Below are positions 1-9,689 of a stretch of 64,000 bases of DNA, piece by piece. The stretch is from NCBI RefSeq assembly GCF_000002235.5, contig NW_022145596.1, forward strand, positions 29,839,367 through 29,903,366, written 5' to 3'. The notes under the pieces are model-generated. The model did not search any database. It worked only from the letters and a program-made list of their open reading frames with translations, and had not been told where the DNA came from. The translations under genes were made by a program, and so were the position numbers. Position 1 is the first letter of the stretch, and each line of letters opens with the position of its first letter. This DNA is from Strongylocentrotus purpuratus (taxonomy: Eukaryota > Echinodermata > Echinoidea > Camarodonta > Strongylocentrotidae).

Positions 1-470
1 AGTAATCCAGCCATCTGATTGGTCGAAATTGCATTCATAAACTTCAACTGTTCCTGTAAAATTCCCGGTAACCATGCTTAAAACATTTAATATTTTTAAT
101 AACCATGGTTATTAAAAAAATAGGTCAGTCTCCATGGTTACCCCATAGGTTTACATGTTAAAAAATGGTTTGAGCGATGGAGGATACCGTATGTGTGCGA
201 ATAATTGGTCGGTAATTTCAATACAATTGAATCTCGATCGATCTTACCGACAATTTTATCTTGCATTGTTGACATGAAGACGAAAATAAACTTCCAAAAA
301 CAAAAAAACATCTGCCGATAGATCTTGATCTAAGTTCGTGCCAATATGCATTGCAAAAGTAAAAGAAGAGTCCGTATATGGAGCTTTTGCGAAGCATTCA
401 TCACACGCAAAGCCGGTTTCAATCCATTTTAATGTATATATAGTACAAAACTGCCAAGCATGTTAATAAC
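1..470. other. Non-genic flank with a small palindrome
   Basis: No coding region or RNA gene is supported here. The one visible structure is a 16-bp perfect palindrome centred on CCATGG at 98-113. It is flanked by a wider inverted pair, GGTAACCATG at 67-76 and CATGGTTACC at 133-142. This could be the core of a small foldback element, but it is too short to classify. Confidence 0.4.
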
Positions 471-552
471 GCGCGATGGCCGAGAGGTCTGAGGCGCTGA
501 CTTTAGATACATCACCTTTTGTACGCAAGAGTTCGAATCTCATCTTGGACCA
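471..552 (+). pseudogene. tRNA-Leu-like pseudogene or SINE head
   Basis: An A-box-like TGGCCGAGAGG (477-487) and a B-box-like AGTTCGAATCT (530-540) have tRNA spacing. The TTTAG loop region and long variable arm resemble tRNA-Leu(TAG). The anticodon stem does not pair and the 5' acceptor half does not match the 3' half, so a functional tRNA is unlikely. The sequence ends GGACCA and runs straight into a poly-A stretch, as expected for a retroposed tRNA or the head of a tRNA-derived SINE. A decayed genomic tRNA gene is the alternative. Confidence 0.5.
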
Positions 553-602
553 AAAAAAAAAGTATTTTTTATTTTTTAGTCTATTTTTTTTCGGCATATA
601 AA

Positions 603-768
603 AGTATTAATGACTGCTTTAATATTCGAGAAATAGTTGTTTTTATACGCTCTCGGGAAGGTTACAATTGGGCTATTCCCCTCGGCACGCCTCGGGTAAT
701 AGCACAATTCTAACCTTCCCTTGAGCGTATAAAAACAACTATTTCTCTCAAAGCAGACATTAATACTA
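603..768. repeat. Long hairpin (foldback) element, copy 1
   Basis: Two arms of about 80 bp are inverted copies of each other. The left arm holds AGAAATAGTTGTTTTTATAC near 630-648 and the right arm holds its complement near 726-746. The left arm carries a few extra bases and several mismatches. The centre (about 681-695) reads CTCGGCACGCCTCG. The hairpin at 16524-16712 has almost the same centre although its arms are unrelated. No open reading frame belongs to it. Confidence 0.85.
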
Positions 769-906
769 TATTTTATTGTATGGCTTATTACCCCTCCCCT
801 CTCCTAAGGCAGATGTAAAGACGTAGGCGGGCACATCTACAGGTACAAACTGTAGGTGATGTTTTCACCACGTAAAACACGTATACTCAAAAGAAAATCA
901 ATGCAA

Positions 907-1150
907 CCGGGCATGGTGGCTCAGTGGTTAAGAGTGCCCGCCTCATAAACGGGAGGTCGTGGGTTCGAACCCCGGCCGAGTCATACCAAAGACTTATAAC
1001 AATGGGATCTTCTGCCTTCTAGCTATAGGCGCTCAGCATATTAGATTGGAGAAGGGTAGTAATAACAAATTAATATGTAATTATGCAGTGCCCGCTGGAA
1101 GAGCAGTTTCATAACTGAAGGGGCTACCGTGGGTAAATAAAACGTTATTA
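907..1150 (+). mobile_element. tRNA-derived SINE
   Basis: A tRNA-like head carries an A box TGGCTCAGTGG (917-927) and a B box GGTTCGAACCC (962-972). The anticodon arm is CCCGCCTCATAAACGGG, so a tRNA-Met-like head is possible. It is followed by a non-tRNA body and the 3' sequence GGTAAATAAAACG, which leads into an ATT/TAG microsatellite. This is the layout of a Pol III-transcribed SINE whose tail has expanded into a microsatellite. The acceptor stem is poor, so it is not a working tRNA gene. Confidence 0.8.
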
Positions 1151-1153
1151 TTA

Positions 1154-1154
1154 T

Positions 1155-1198
<44 letters not shown>
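1154..1198. repeat. (TAG)n microsatellite
   Basis: About 15 units of a TAG/AGT triplet follow directly on the SINE tail, so the tract probably grew from the SINE 3' end. Confidence 0.9.
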
Positions 1199-1572
1199 TA
1201 AACGAAGCTGAATTGATATTTGTGAAATTCATTTGTATCTTAGGAAGCTTTATTCTGTCCTTTACATCTCGGATATTCAATAAACAACACGTACTAGCTA
1301 TATGGCTTATTACCGTCCCCTTTCCCCCGGCATATGTAGTCTTCTAGCACTACATAATTCACTTCAATTGAGCAAGAACGTACCCTGATCGAAGATCGCG
1401 AAGAGGATGTATAGAACGCGAAGAAAGTTGTCGAAGCTTTGATACAAAAGTGATGAAGCAGCTAACTGCAGTCTTCAGTCATGATTATCAATGCAATATT
1501 CTGGGAGTAGGAGTCCGCGAAAATATAGACTTTATTAACAAAGTTAATTCAACTCATATAAAATATAAACCA

Positions 1573-1652
1573 GTGGCGGATCTGGGGGAAAAGGCGTGAT
1601 AAAACACGTTAATTTGACCCCTCCCCTGGTGCTCAAGGGGGATGCGATTTTT
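1573..1652. mobile_element. Short non-autonomous element fragment (CAGTGGCGGATC family)
   Basis: It begins CAGTGGCGGATCTGGGGG and later reads CCCCTCCCCTGGTGCTCAAG...GCGATTTTT. The block at 5576-5702 has the same order of motifs and a similar length. Two copies with the same ends point to a small DNA-transposon derivative. The family is not certain; the CAGTGGCGGATC end resembles hAT-type termini. Neither copy encodes a protein. Confidence 0.6.
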
Positions 1653-1733
1653 CATGCGTTAGTCCTTATTTTAATTAATTGATTAATATTAATCCATAAG
1701 TTAGTTTCTGAGGTTATCCTGCACCCCCTCCCC

Positions 1734-1760
<27 letters not shown>
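1734..1760. repeat. (TC)n microsatellite
   Basis: An uninterrupted dinucleotide run of about 13 units. Confidence 0.95.
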
Positions 1761-1764
<4 letters not shown>

Positions 1765-1804
1765 ATGATTGTCTCCGACATAAATAAGCATAGTAACAAG
1801 AGAT

Positions 1805-1875
1805 CATCACGTGAACTAGTGATTGTTTCGTCATAGATTCGAGCGCATGCGCAATGTGAAAAACAAGCGCATTAA
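1805..1875. promoter_or_regulatory. Possible CpG-containing promoter motif cluster
   Basis: The stretch has a CACGTG E-box (about 1809-1814), then AGCGCATGCGCA (about 1842-1853), which differs from the NRF-1 consensus only at its first base, and then further GCGC-rich steps. It stands out from the AT-rich surroundings. The orphan coding region at 3476 lies 1.6 kb downstream on the plus strand. A promoter role is inference from motif content only. Confidence 0.25.
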
Positions 1876-3475
1876 GCGCGTATGTTGAATAACCTTAGCA
1901 ATTTTTGTTTACATATTCCTCACAATATCTATATTGTTCTCGTAGTGTTTATTCACTATACTTTTCTCTGCCTTTTCAGCCAATTTTTGCCTAATTTTGG
2001 TCGATTGTGCGTCTCATTTCTTGTTATTGTCAACATCTAGGCAATTTGAAGCCTTAGATCTGTTGCCAGATTGAGAATTTGAGAATTACCAGCGTTATGA
2101 GTTCTCGAACTACGGTATGAGTATGACCAGTAACAGTATGACCGTAGACACAAAGTTAACGTGTATCAAGCGATACATGTCGGGCAATGCCGTTATTCAT
2201 CCGACAAACCCCGACTTATGTTTCTCAAAATGTGATTTATGTTACTACTTTTACTGGACTTCAGAAAGGAAAAATTCGTTATGCGAGTCTGACTTTTAGA
2301 CGTAGCCCACGATAAATTATTAAATATTGGGTATCGGCAGATAACCGAATTTAACCCATTTTCATCTAGATCATCTTTGCCTATATTCAAACATTTTCAG
2401 GGAGAAACAAAGTTAGGATTTCTGAAACGCAGTGTAACATAAGTGATAAAATGTGTGTTTGTTTTATTTTCAGGCACAATTACAATATTCTAGTAGTTGT
2501 TTTAACTGGGCCTTAGTCAAGTTCTTGTAACTGTTTCCCAATTTAAGTTTAAATAAAGCGAAATAAATATGAACAAACCTTGTTCTCTTCCTTTCCACTT
2601 TACTTCTGTTCCTCCTATTTTAGATCCGTTCTTCTTATATTCTCTTATTTGTTTCTTGATTTTCATGTTGTATCTTCTTAGTACATGCAGTCTTTTCTTT
2701 CTTGGATTTCTTCTTCCTTTAACTTCCACCTTTTCTCATCCTATTCACTTTTAGTTTCCTTCCATGGGGCTCTACATTTTGTTTTTGTTTTCACTTTTAT
2801 ATTTTTCCCTCCCTCTCCATTTTTAATTTTTAGAATTGCATTGCATAATCACAAATGAATGAATAACTTCGGAAGTTGACGCATAAAACATTTACTTAAT
2901 AAAATGTGTTTGAGCATAATAATGGTTGAAGAGAGGGGGTGCTAATGAGTAAGATGAAAATATTTAGAGAGGATGGACTCATGAGAAATGAAGAGAAAAA
3001 GATTGAGGTGTTAATTTTATCAGTTCACCCTCTTTTTTTCTTGTTTCTTTTTAAAATTTCATTTAACTTCTCTTTCTTTTCTGTTCTCATTCTTCTTATT
3101 CTCTCCTTTCCTTTTATATTTAACGTTTACTTCTCAAGTTTCTCTAACTTTCCCTTTTCTCTCTTTCTCTCTCTCTCTTTTCATATTTTGCTTCATTTCG
3201 TTCACTCTTATAATCCCTTTTTTCTCTTTATCTCATATAATTCTCCTTTTATTTCTTCTTATTTTCCTTCTTTCCCTCTCTTTTACTCATGTTTCCTTTT
3301 TTTTAAATTAAATTTAATTTCAGTCTTTTATGGCGTGACGAACGCCTTCGTTTTTCACTATATCTCTCTTTTTACATGCTTTTATTACTATTTTCATGAC
3401 TATTTTAATCAAACTCATGCAGAATTTAATCTATTTCATTCTTTTCATCTTTCCCTGCTTTTTTACGTATTCACC
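1876..3475. other. Non-genic, pyrimidine-rich on the plus strand
   Basis: No gene is supported. From about 2570 to 3470 the plus strand is strongly C/T-rich and keeps a long frame open with mostly Phe, Leu and Ser. That is low complexity, not protein. The tract ends in a pyrimidine run followed by CACCATGCAG at 3472-3481, which could act either as a start context or as a 3' splice acceptor (CAG at 3479-3481). Confidence 0.5.
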
Positions 3476-4060
3476 ATGCAGGGTCATCTGAGAGTAGACG
3501 TCGAGCTTCAGGGTCATCTTCTTCTCCTCGCTAAGAGCGTGAAAGACGAGATGTCCAATCTCGACTTTGTCGAGAAGCGGAGACTTCCAAACCGCGAAAA
3601 GGTTTACATCTACATCCCTTGTCGCTATCGTCATCGGACGGATAGACACTCTCTTCACTTCTACGGCTACTTTGAGTACCATCATAGCAAGCGTCAGCTC
3701 ATCATCCCGATGTCGAAGCTCCTCAACCAAATCGCGGTTGAAGAGCTTCATCGACTCAAGTCGGAGTCCAAACCGTCGACACCGTCGGCTACTTCACCGC
3801 GGTGTCGACGTCGAATTCCACTCAACGATGTCCTTGGATTGGAAGTTAAACTCAAAGAAGAACATATCTTTGAGTTTCCCCAACACAAGGACGTCGTTGA
3901 GTGCAGGCCTGCTCTTTCCATCAATGTCCCTCTTGTTCCATCTTCCACCTCGAACTCGAGGCCGAGAAAGCGTAAGATGGACGATGATTCCTCATCATCT
4001 TCCTCTGCGAAGAAGGTCTGTTATAATAACATATTTTCAGTTCCACCGCGCACTGAATAG
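3476..4060 (+). CDS. Orphan basic/acidic protein, 194 residues
   Basis: I do not recognise this protein. From ATG 3476 (context CACCATGC, a good Kozak match) to TAG 4058-4060 the frame has C/G-rich third positions and a balanced composition, unlike the flanks, so it is probably coding. The first 20 residues hold two similar copies of a GHL(R/L)-type segment. The middle (about 30-85) has many Tyr, His and Arg residues. Residues about 95-125 have Ser/Pro spacers and an Arg cluster. The C-terminal third has a PRKRKM nuclear-localisation-like motif followed by an Asp/Ser-rich stretch and AKK. No signal peptide or membrane segment is visible. The frame stays open upstream to 2939, but that part is low complexity. 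Alternatively it is an exon starting after the acceptor-like CAG at 3479-3481. It may also be transposon-derived. A nuclear location is inference. Confidence 0.5.
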   Translation: MQGHLRVDVELQGHLLLLAKSVKDEMSNLDFVEKRRLPNREKVYIYIPCRYRHRTDRHSLHFYGYFEYHHSKRQLIIPMSKLLNQIAVEELHRLKSESKPSTPSATSPRCRRRIPLNDVLGLEVKLKEEHIFEFPQHKDVVECRPALSINVPLVPSSTSNSRPRKRKMDDDSSSSSSAKKVCYNNIFSVPPRTE

Positions 4061-4147
4061 AGGATGTGTTTCTTTATACAGGCATAATTCTCCTTTCAAT
4101 ATTTTTGATTGTCTTTTCCATAAAGGTTCGAAATCGACAACAAAACT

Positions 4148-4212
4148 TGAAGAAGAAGAAGAAAAGAAGAAGAAGAAGAAGAAGAAAGAAGAAGAAGAAG
4201 AAGAAGAAGAAG

Positions 4213-4244
<32 letters not shown>

Positions 4245-4354
4245 GAAGAAGAAGAAGAAGAAGAAGAAGGAGAAGAAGAAGAAGAAGAAGTGGAAGAAGA
4301 AGAAGAAGAAGAAGAAGAAGAAGAAGAAGAAGAAGAAGAAGAAGAAGAAGAAGA
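4148..4354. repeat. (GAA)n trinucleotide tract
   Basis: About 200 bp of nearly pure GAA, with scattered single-base variants (GTA, GGA, AAA). The all-purine strand is prone to triplex (H-DNA) formation. The apparent poly-Glu, poly-Ser and poly-Leu frames through it are artefacts of the repeat. Confidence 0.97.
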
Positions 4355-4420
4355 TGGGGTGGGAGAAGAGATGGGGGTCGGGGTAGTATTATCATCCACA
4401 ATGCAATATCATGTCAATTA

Positions 4421-5182
4421 AGGCAGATCACTTCTTAAAGCCCCTCTAAAGTGTGGGAGTCCCAAATTCGCAAAAGAGGATTTAAGACACACAAAAACAA
4501 CTAATCTCATACTAATACTAATCTTACACATTGTAGATTTCCCTCTTTGCTTTCTTTCTAGTTTAAAACGGTGCGATGGAATGTCATGTCTCATTCTTCA
4601 TCTACATCTCTCTTCCTATTTGCGTTGAACTGAATTACTGTTTCGGAATAACTGTTTTGGACTAATCCTTTTAGAATATGATTGTTTTGGACTGACTGTT
4701 TTGAACTTATAGCTTTGGAATGATTATTTAGCTTGGTCTAATACTTTTGGATTAATTTTTTAGATCAACTATTTGACTTGTCTTTGTTTTGGACCACATT
4801 TTATGCTTGTGAAGTAATTTTGGACTATTTTAAAACAAAATATTGTACATTGATTCTAGTGAACTTCAGAATCTGTATATTTTTATAGTTTTTTTATAAA
4901 AATAAATCAAGAAAGAAATCCCGCAAATCTGTCTGCTGTTTCATTATTTACAGTTTACCGAGTTTGTTTGATAGTAAAAATATCATCTATTGATATGTGA
5001 ACCTATACATAGGTGAAACAAACTATGAGTTAGAATATAAGACAAAAAAGAGTGATTGAAGCGAGTATGGGTATGGTTGTGTTCGCATTTGAGCTAATAT
5101 ATCAGTGTGCTAAACAATGTTATGCTAAAACTGAGGGAGAGAAAGGAAAGGAAAGGAGTAAAGATGAAGAGAAAGAAGGAGC

Positions 5183-5184
<2 letters not shown>
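4421..5184. other. AT-rich, degenerate TTTTGGA-containing repeats
   Basis: No gene is supported. Between about 4630 and 4810 the sequence repeats variants of TGTTTTGGACT at irregular 20-30 base steps, which looks like an old, decayed minisatellite. An AATAAA-type signal near 4900 could serve the orphan gene upstream, but it is 0.8 kb away. Confidence 0.4.

Positions 5185-5213
<29 letters not shown>
5185..5213. repeat. (GA)n microsatellite
   Basis: A GA dinucleotide run followed by a G-rich stretch up to about 5228. Confidence 0.95.
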
Positions 5214-5217
<4 letters not shown>

Positions 5218-5302
5218 AGGGGGAGGGGGCAACTGTCGACGAGACTGACAAAACAAAGAAAATACAAACAAAAAATACAGCAAAGAAGAAAGTTCCAAAC
5301 TG

Positions 5303-5436
5303 TCCCACATCCCACAATACGGACAGCCCATGAAACCAAGTATACCCATGAAAAAGTTAAGACAAAATAAAGAATTAAATAGAAGTGGCCAGAGGCCAAA
5401 GAATTCGTCTCGTGGGCTGTTGGTATTGTGGGATGT
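5303..5436. repeat. Imperfect inverted repeat pair
   Basis: TCCCACATCCCACAATAC...CAGCCCA at 5303-5330 is mirrored by TGGGCTG...GTATTGTGGGATG at about 5413-5436. The arms are about 25 bp and are separated by about 80 bp. They may be the ends of a very small non-autonomous element. There is no other support. Confidence 0.5.
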
Positions 5437-5575
5437 CGGTCTATATTAGTGAACCCTGTGAAAAGGGACTAGACATAATTTACTGTATACATGGACATCT
5501 ATCTTATATACCCATGCTGTATAGAAGGCACCCGAGACCGACATTTTCGGTCTACGGGCTAACGGTCACGTAAAG

Positions 5576-5702
5576 CAGTGGCGGATCCAGGGGTAGGGGC
5601 CCCCACCCCTGTGAAAAAACAGGTAAAAACACATTAATGTTACCTTTATTTGGAGACAGGCCCCCTCCCCTGGTGCCTAAGAGGGAGGGGGGTGCGATTT
5701 TA
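5576..5702. mobile_element. Short non-autonomous element (CAGTGGCGGATC family)
   Basis: It starts CAGTGGCGGATCCAGGGG. Inside it carries CCCTCCCCTGGTGCC and ends near GGGGTGCGATTTT, in the same order as the block at 1573-1652. It is longer than that copy by a C-rich insert. It is non-coding. Confidence 0.6.
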
Positions 5703-7079
5703 AAATTTTCGAGGGAAAAAGAATTAGTGCTCACTAATGAGAAAGTTATGAATTTTTGAACTTGCGATCAATCAAACACAAAATTATCTGCAACACCGTG
5801 ACGTAATTTGCGTGCTCTTCTCCAATTTACTTTTTTTAATAACTAGGAGAGGAGCACGCAAAGTTAATAATCTTTCCTTTTCTTCGCTCTTTGATGACAA
5901 AACAGATATTTTCGTTACATAGGTCGAATAGAAACATATTCGCAAGCTACATCCCAGAGCTACCAGTTTGTGTTTGATAGATCGCAACTCACAAAAATCA
6001 TCACTTTCTTATTTCGATCGGAAATTGCTCAATGTTTCACTGACCTGTTCCTCTCATTTGTCAGCTTCTAGCTTTCATTAAGAGCAATTTAATATCAGGA
6101 TGGACTTCTCCTTTGATTTTTTAATAAACATTGAGTTGACTTTGGTTAATTGTATCCACTAAAAGAGAAACAACCGGGTAAAATTGCACATTAACATGAA
6201 AGTCTCATATTGATCAAAATGAACAAACATAATAAGTTTCTGATTCAGTTGATTATTATTTGCACTTTACAAGACACAACTGTTGAAATTAAATAAAGTA
6301 AACATATTGACTAAAATATAAATAAAAATGACCAAAGATTATTTTTAATTTCTTATCAGTAGTTTTATATAAATTTGCACTTTAATAGACACAACTTGTA
6401 AAATTATAAGTAAAGTGACCAAGTTGATCAAAATATACATACAAATTGAAAAAATATCATATTTAATTTGAAAATATATATTTATTTATTTATGTAGAAC
6501 AAAAAAATTAAATATGGATAATCCTCCGTAACGGCAATATACAAAGCATAATTAAAACAATTGAAATGCAAAATCCTTGAGCGTTCTCTTCTTAACTATG
6601 ACCGGTTTCAAATTTATTTTTTCAGATAGTGAATTAAAAATTACAATTAACAAACAAATGCAACAAATTTATACAAAAAATACGTACGAGCGCATTGCGC
6701 CAAAATGGCGCGTTGCTTGGTAACAGAATTATGATATTATATTGTTATATTTCTACACCATAAATAGCGAATTCAAAATCACAAACAAGTGCAACGAAAT
6801 ATCATTAAACATACAATACGTAAATGCGCATTGTGCTAAAATGGCGCGTTGCTTGGCTACATAATTTCCATATTACGCACTGTTACATCATAGTTAAAAT
6901 CATCTTATGTCATTCTCTATCTCCATTTGTACTTGATTAGACATGTAATGGGTTGTTGTTATATCATAAATGCATTATGCATGCATTCATATAACAACCG
7001 CATCATTCTCTTTGTTCAACTAAGGCTAGTTCAACCCTGACTGAAATAAATTTATTAAATATTTTTCTTTAATCTTATG
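5703..7079. other. AT-rich non-genic DNA with two diverged tandem duplications
   Basis: No gene is supported. Two internal duplications are visible. TTTGCACTTTA(C/A)(A/T)AGACACAAC occurs near 6260 and 6374, a step of about 114 bp. AAAATGGCGCGTTGCTTGG occurs at 6702 and 6838, a step of 136 bp, each preceded by a related AT-rich block. A hairpin with 10-bp GTTGTTATAT arms lies at 6955-6998 around a palindromic TGCATGCAT-like core. Confidence 0.5.
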
Positions 7080-7987
7080 TTCAGTTTCATTTTCTGTCCT
7101 CATTTATTAAAAAGGTATGACATCAAATTTGTATTTATTCCTTTTGCAAATCTTGATATATGTGTACTCACATTTAGAATTTGATATTTTTTTAATCTCT
7201 TATATGTTGACAATGGGTTGTCATTCTAGTCCTTAAAATATTTCCTGTGTCTCCGATATGTTGTTTTCCACAACCATTACAATTTAGACAATAAAGCAAG
7301 TTTATAGATGTGCATGAAAGTGTATCTTTTAATTTCAACGGTTTTTTCAAATTATATTCCAATTTCTGTTGTAAATAATGTTATTAGTGGTGGGCATATA
7401 TGGGCACGTTTTATATTTCTTATCAATTTGTTTAATAGTTCCCCCTTGTCTTTGTTCCAATTACGCTAAGGTCAACATTTTCTTTGAATGAGGCGCCTGT
7501 CTCCAACTTGAAACGTATTTCGTTTTCCCAATTATTTTTTTTACCTGAGAATCTTTAGTTAAAGGAGGAACATTTGTTTGCTAGTGTTTGAAAAATTCCC
7601 ATTATTGGGATTGTATGTATTACATAAAATATATTTTCTTCTTGATTTGTTTTCGTTTTTGTTTGTCTCAAAACATTTTATATTACGTGCCTTTTGTGTA
7701 CCTACTCAAGTGTTTCGGATATGTCTGAAGCATGAGCATGAATTCTAATTCTTCTAATCTTCTTTCTCTCACTTCTTTATTCGATACAATTGTACAAATT
7801 CCTCTTGCCAGATTATATGGTATATTTTTTTGTGTGGCGTAGATGACAGGAGTCAAAATGCAAATACTGATGAGTGTCAGTTACTTTATAATGTATATTC
7901 GTCTCCAACTTTCCATTTATGTTCATTACATGTATATCCAGGAACGGCATCTTCTCTCTTGAAACCTCAATTTTGAATGAAATATCT

Positions 7988-8293
7988 TTATGAATATTTT
8001 GCAGGATACCGCAAAATAATGGAACGTCTCCAAAATCTTAATATTATAAAACAATCATCGAGGTATCTTAGCCAATTTTTCTCCACGTATAATATGGCTT
8101 CTTTTGAAATGAGTTCTTCTACTTTCTCGTAAAGATCTTTTTCAAAATACCCGAAGAACATATTTGCATGTGTTGGGTTCATCTGGGTGCCCATTGCTGT
8201 TCCATTGATTTGTTGATAACATGTACCATCAAATTGAAGTACACCATTACGCAGTATCAACTCAATGGCTTCTAGAACAAACTCTTTGGTTAT
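7988..8293 (-). pseudogene. Penelope-like RT catalytic core remnant
   Basis: The translation runs from ITKEFVLEAIELIL into a Q(I)NGTAMGT box, then a PTHANMFFGYFE segment, then WLRYLDDCFII. This is the palm of a Penelope-like reverse transcriptase, with both YLDD aspartates intact. The frame shifts soon after YLDD. Residues upstream continue at 8717-8890 after the inserted element is skipped. Confidence 0.85.
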
Positions 8294-8716
8294 TTTTGTT
8301 GTTGCAAAACAGTCGTAAGATTGTAAGATGGTGTCGCTAAAGTTCTTTTGTATTCGCCAATACTAGCGACATGCACGTGATCATAATTAAGCATTCGCCG
8401 CTCAGTGCGATACCCCCTTTACGAACGTTACTAATTTTTGAATTCGCCAACTTTTTTGACGAATGTTGGCGAAAACTCCTGGTACTCAATGGATCGATTC
8501 TATATAGGACCCGTTTGCAAAGAGCCTACGACTGCTCTGCAAGCGCTTGCAACCGTTTGCAGACAAATGAATTCGCTCATTGCGAGAAGAAAACCGTTCG
8601 CGACAATGAAAACCGTTTGCGAACCCTCCCGCAACCTTCCACGAACCTTTCGCAACACTAAGAGTCTCTGATTTTCGCCAACATTCGTCATAAAAGTTGG
8701 CGGATCCAAATTCGTA
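8294..8716. mobile_element. 423-bp insertion with 13-bp flanking direct repeats
   Basis: ACTCTTTGGTTAT occurs at 8281-8293 and 8717-8729, and removing the stretch between them restores continuous Penelope RT sequence. The insert therefore came later and duplicated 13 bp of target. Inside it an inverted pair of about 35-40 bp (8436-8475 and 8671-8712) shares CGCCAACTTTT and TGACGAATGTTGGCGAAAA. The interior repeats AACCGTTTGC-type motifs. The 13-bp duplication suits target-primed insertion of a SINE-like element; the inverted arms suit a foldback element. No protein is encoded. Confidence 0.7.
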
Positions 8717-9171
8717 ACTCTTTGGTTATTCTAGTTTCCAACTCTTGAGGATATGTTTCAAATCAATATAGAATAGCATCTAAACTAACTTCATGACCAA
8801 TATTAGTTTCAAACGTAACTAAAAAAGTATTATCTTTAATATTTTCTACACTATCTCGGATAAAGCTCTTTACATGTGTCAATTATGGTTTCAGTACAAT
8901 ATAAAAAAGATTGCTTACACGGTGAATAGGAAATACTGGTCCTCCAACTATTGGCCTCATGTTTCAGTTCACATCAGATCTACATTGTACAAAAAGAGCT
9001 TTTTCTATTTTAAAACGTTTTCTATGATACGTTTACTTTGATGTGTTTTAGGCAAACCATACAAATGAATGTTCTTATATTCAATATTCGAAATATATGA
9101 TTTTTTTTTGTGAAACTACTTTTTTTCTTCTCGAGGTCTGTTATTGTCTTCATTTAATGAAAAAAAAAAAT

Positions 9172-9226
9172 TACCCCAAAAAGAGAACAAAGAAGTAATT
9201 TACTTCTTTGTTCTCTTTTTGGGGTA
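9172..9226. repeat. Perfect 55-bp palindrome
   Basis: Two 27-base arms, TACCCCAAAAAGAGAACAAA... and its exact complement, are separated by a single T at 9199. All 27 pairs match. It lies in the middle of the Penelope-like element. Confidence 0.95.
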
Positions 9227-9689
9227 GCCCATTGTATGTTTCTCTTTTGTCTAATTGATCATTCATTTTTAAAATATAGAAATCTTTCTCCATTAGTACA
9301 AAAGCACCCCTTTGTCTGCTTGTTTGATGACTATATCGTCATCTGTCATCAAACCTTTCAGGGCGGACGAATCATTATTAGACAAGTTATTTTTGTGTTG
9401 GTACGGAAAGGGTTTTTGGAGGGACGGGGCAGAACGACTGGAAAACGAGGTGTTAAGCAATAGAGATAGGAAGGTAAAAGGGACAGGGCTTGTGCGATTT
9501 AAACAGGTTATTTTTCTTTCTTTTTTTGATCGAAGCAATTTTTTTTTTAATGTGTTGATCAACCGGCACTCAGACTCGAACTTAGTGGCTAGAGATACCA
9601 AACAGCCCGGGCGGAAAACTTCGTAAACTCTCAATTAACAGCTCCCCATCCCCTCTCGCCTAAAAGTAACATGTGGATGTTGCTTTTGA

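Larger units (their letters stand above)
7090..9640 (-). mobile_element. Degenerate Penelope-like retroelement
   Basis: This is a minus-strand element of about 2.5 kb, close to the usual size of a Penelope-like element. Reading 5' to 3' on the minus strand, 9634-9293 encodes an N-terminal region with DDDIVIKQADKG. 8890-8717 encodes a segment with LVTFETNIGHE, corresponding to the fingers/palm entry. 8293-7988 encodes the RT core with GTAMGT and the YLDD catalytic motif. 7990-7860 encodes FLDIHV and a (L)HFDSCH segment. 7320-7195 encodes a GIY-YIG-type segment with CNGCGKQHIGDTGN and a following RTR...H. The GTAMGT box and the RT plus C-terminal GIY-YIG order are diagnostic of the family. Stops and frameshifts in every part make it non-functional. 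It is interrupted by the insertion at 8294-8716. Confidence 0.85.

Noticed and set aside
907..980. Functional tRNA-Met gene
   Set aside because: The A and B boxes are good, but the acceptor stem does not pair and a SINE body and microsatellite tail follow.
2939..3475. N-terminal extension of the orphan protein
   Set aside because: The segment is pyrimidine-rich and encodes almost only Phe, Leu, Ser and Ile, unlike the part after 3476.
3567..4421. A 284-residue plus-strand frame ending in poly-Glu
   Set aside because: It overlaps the better coding frame at 3476-4060 and owes half its length to the GAA tract.
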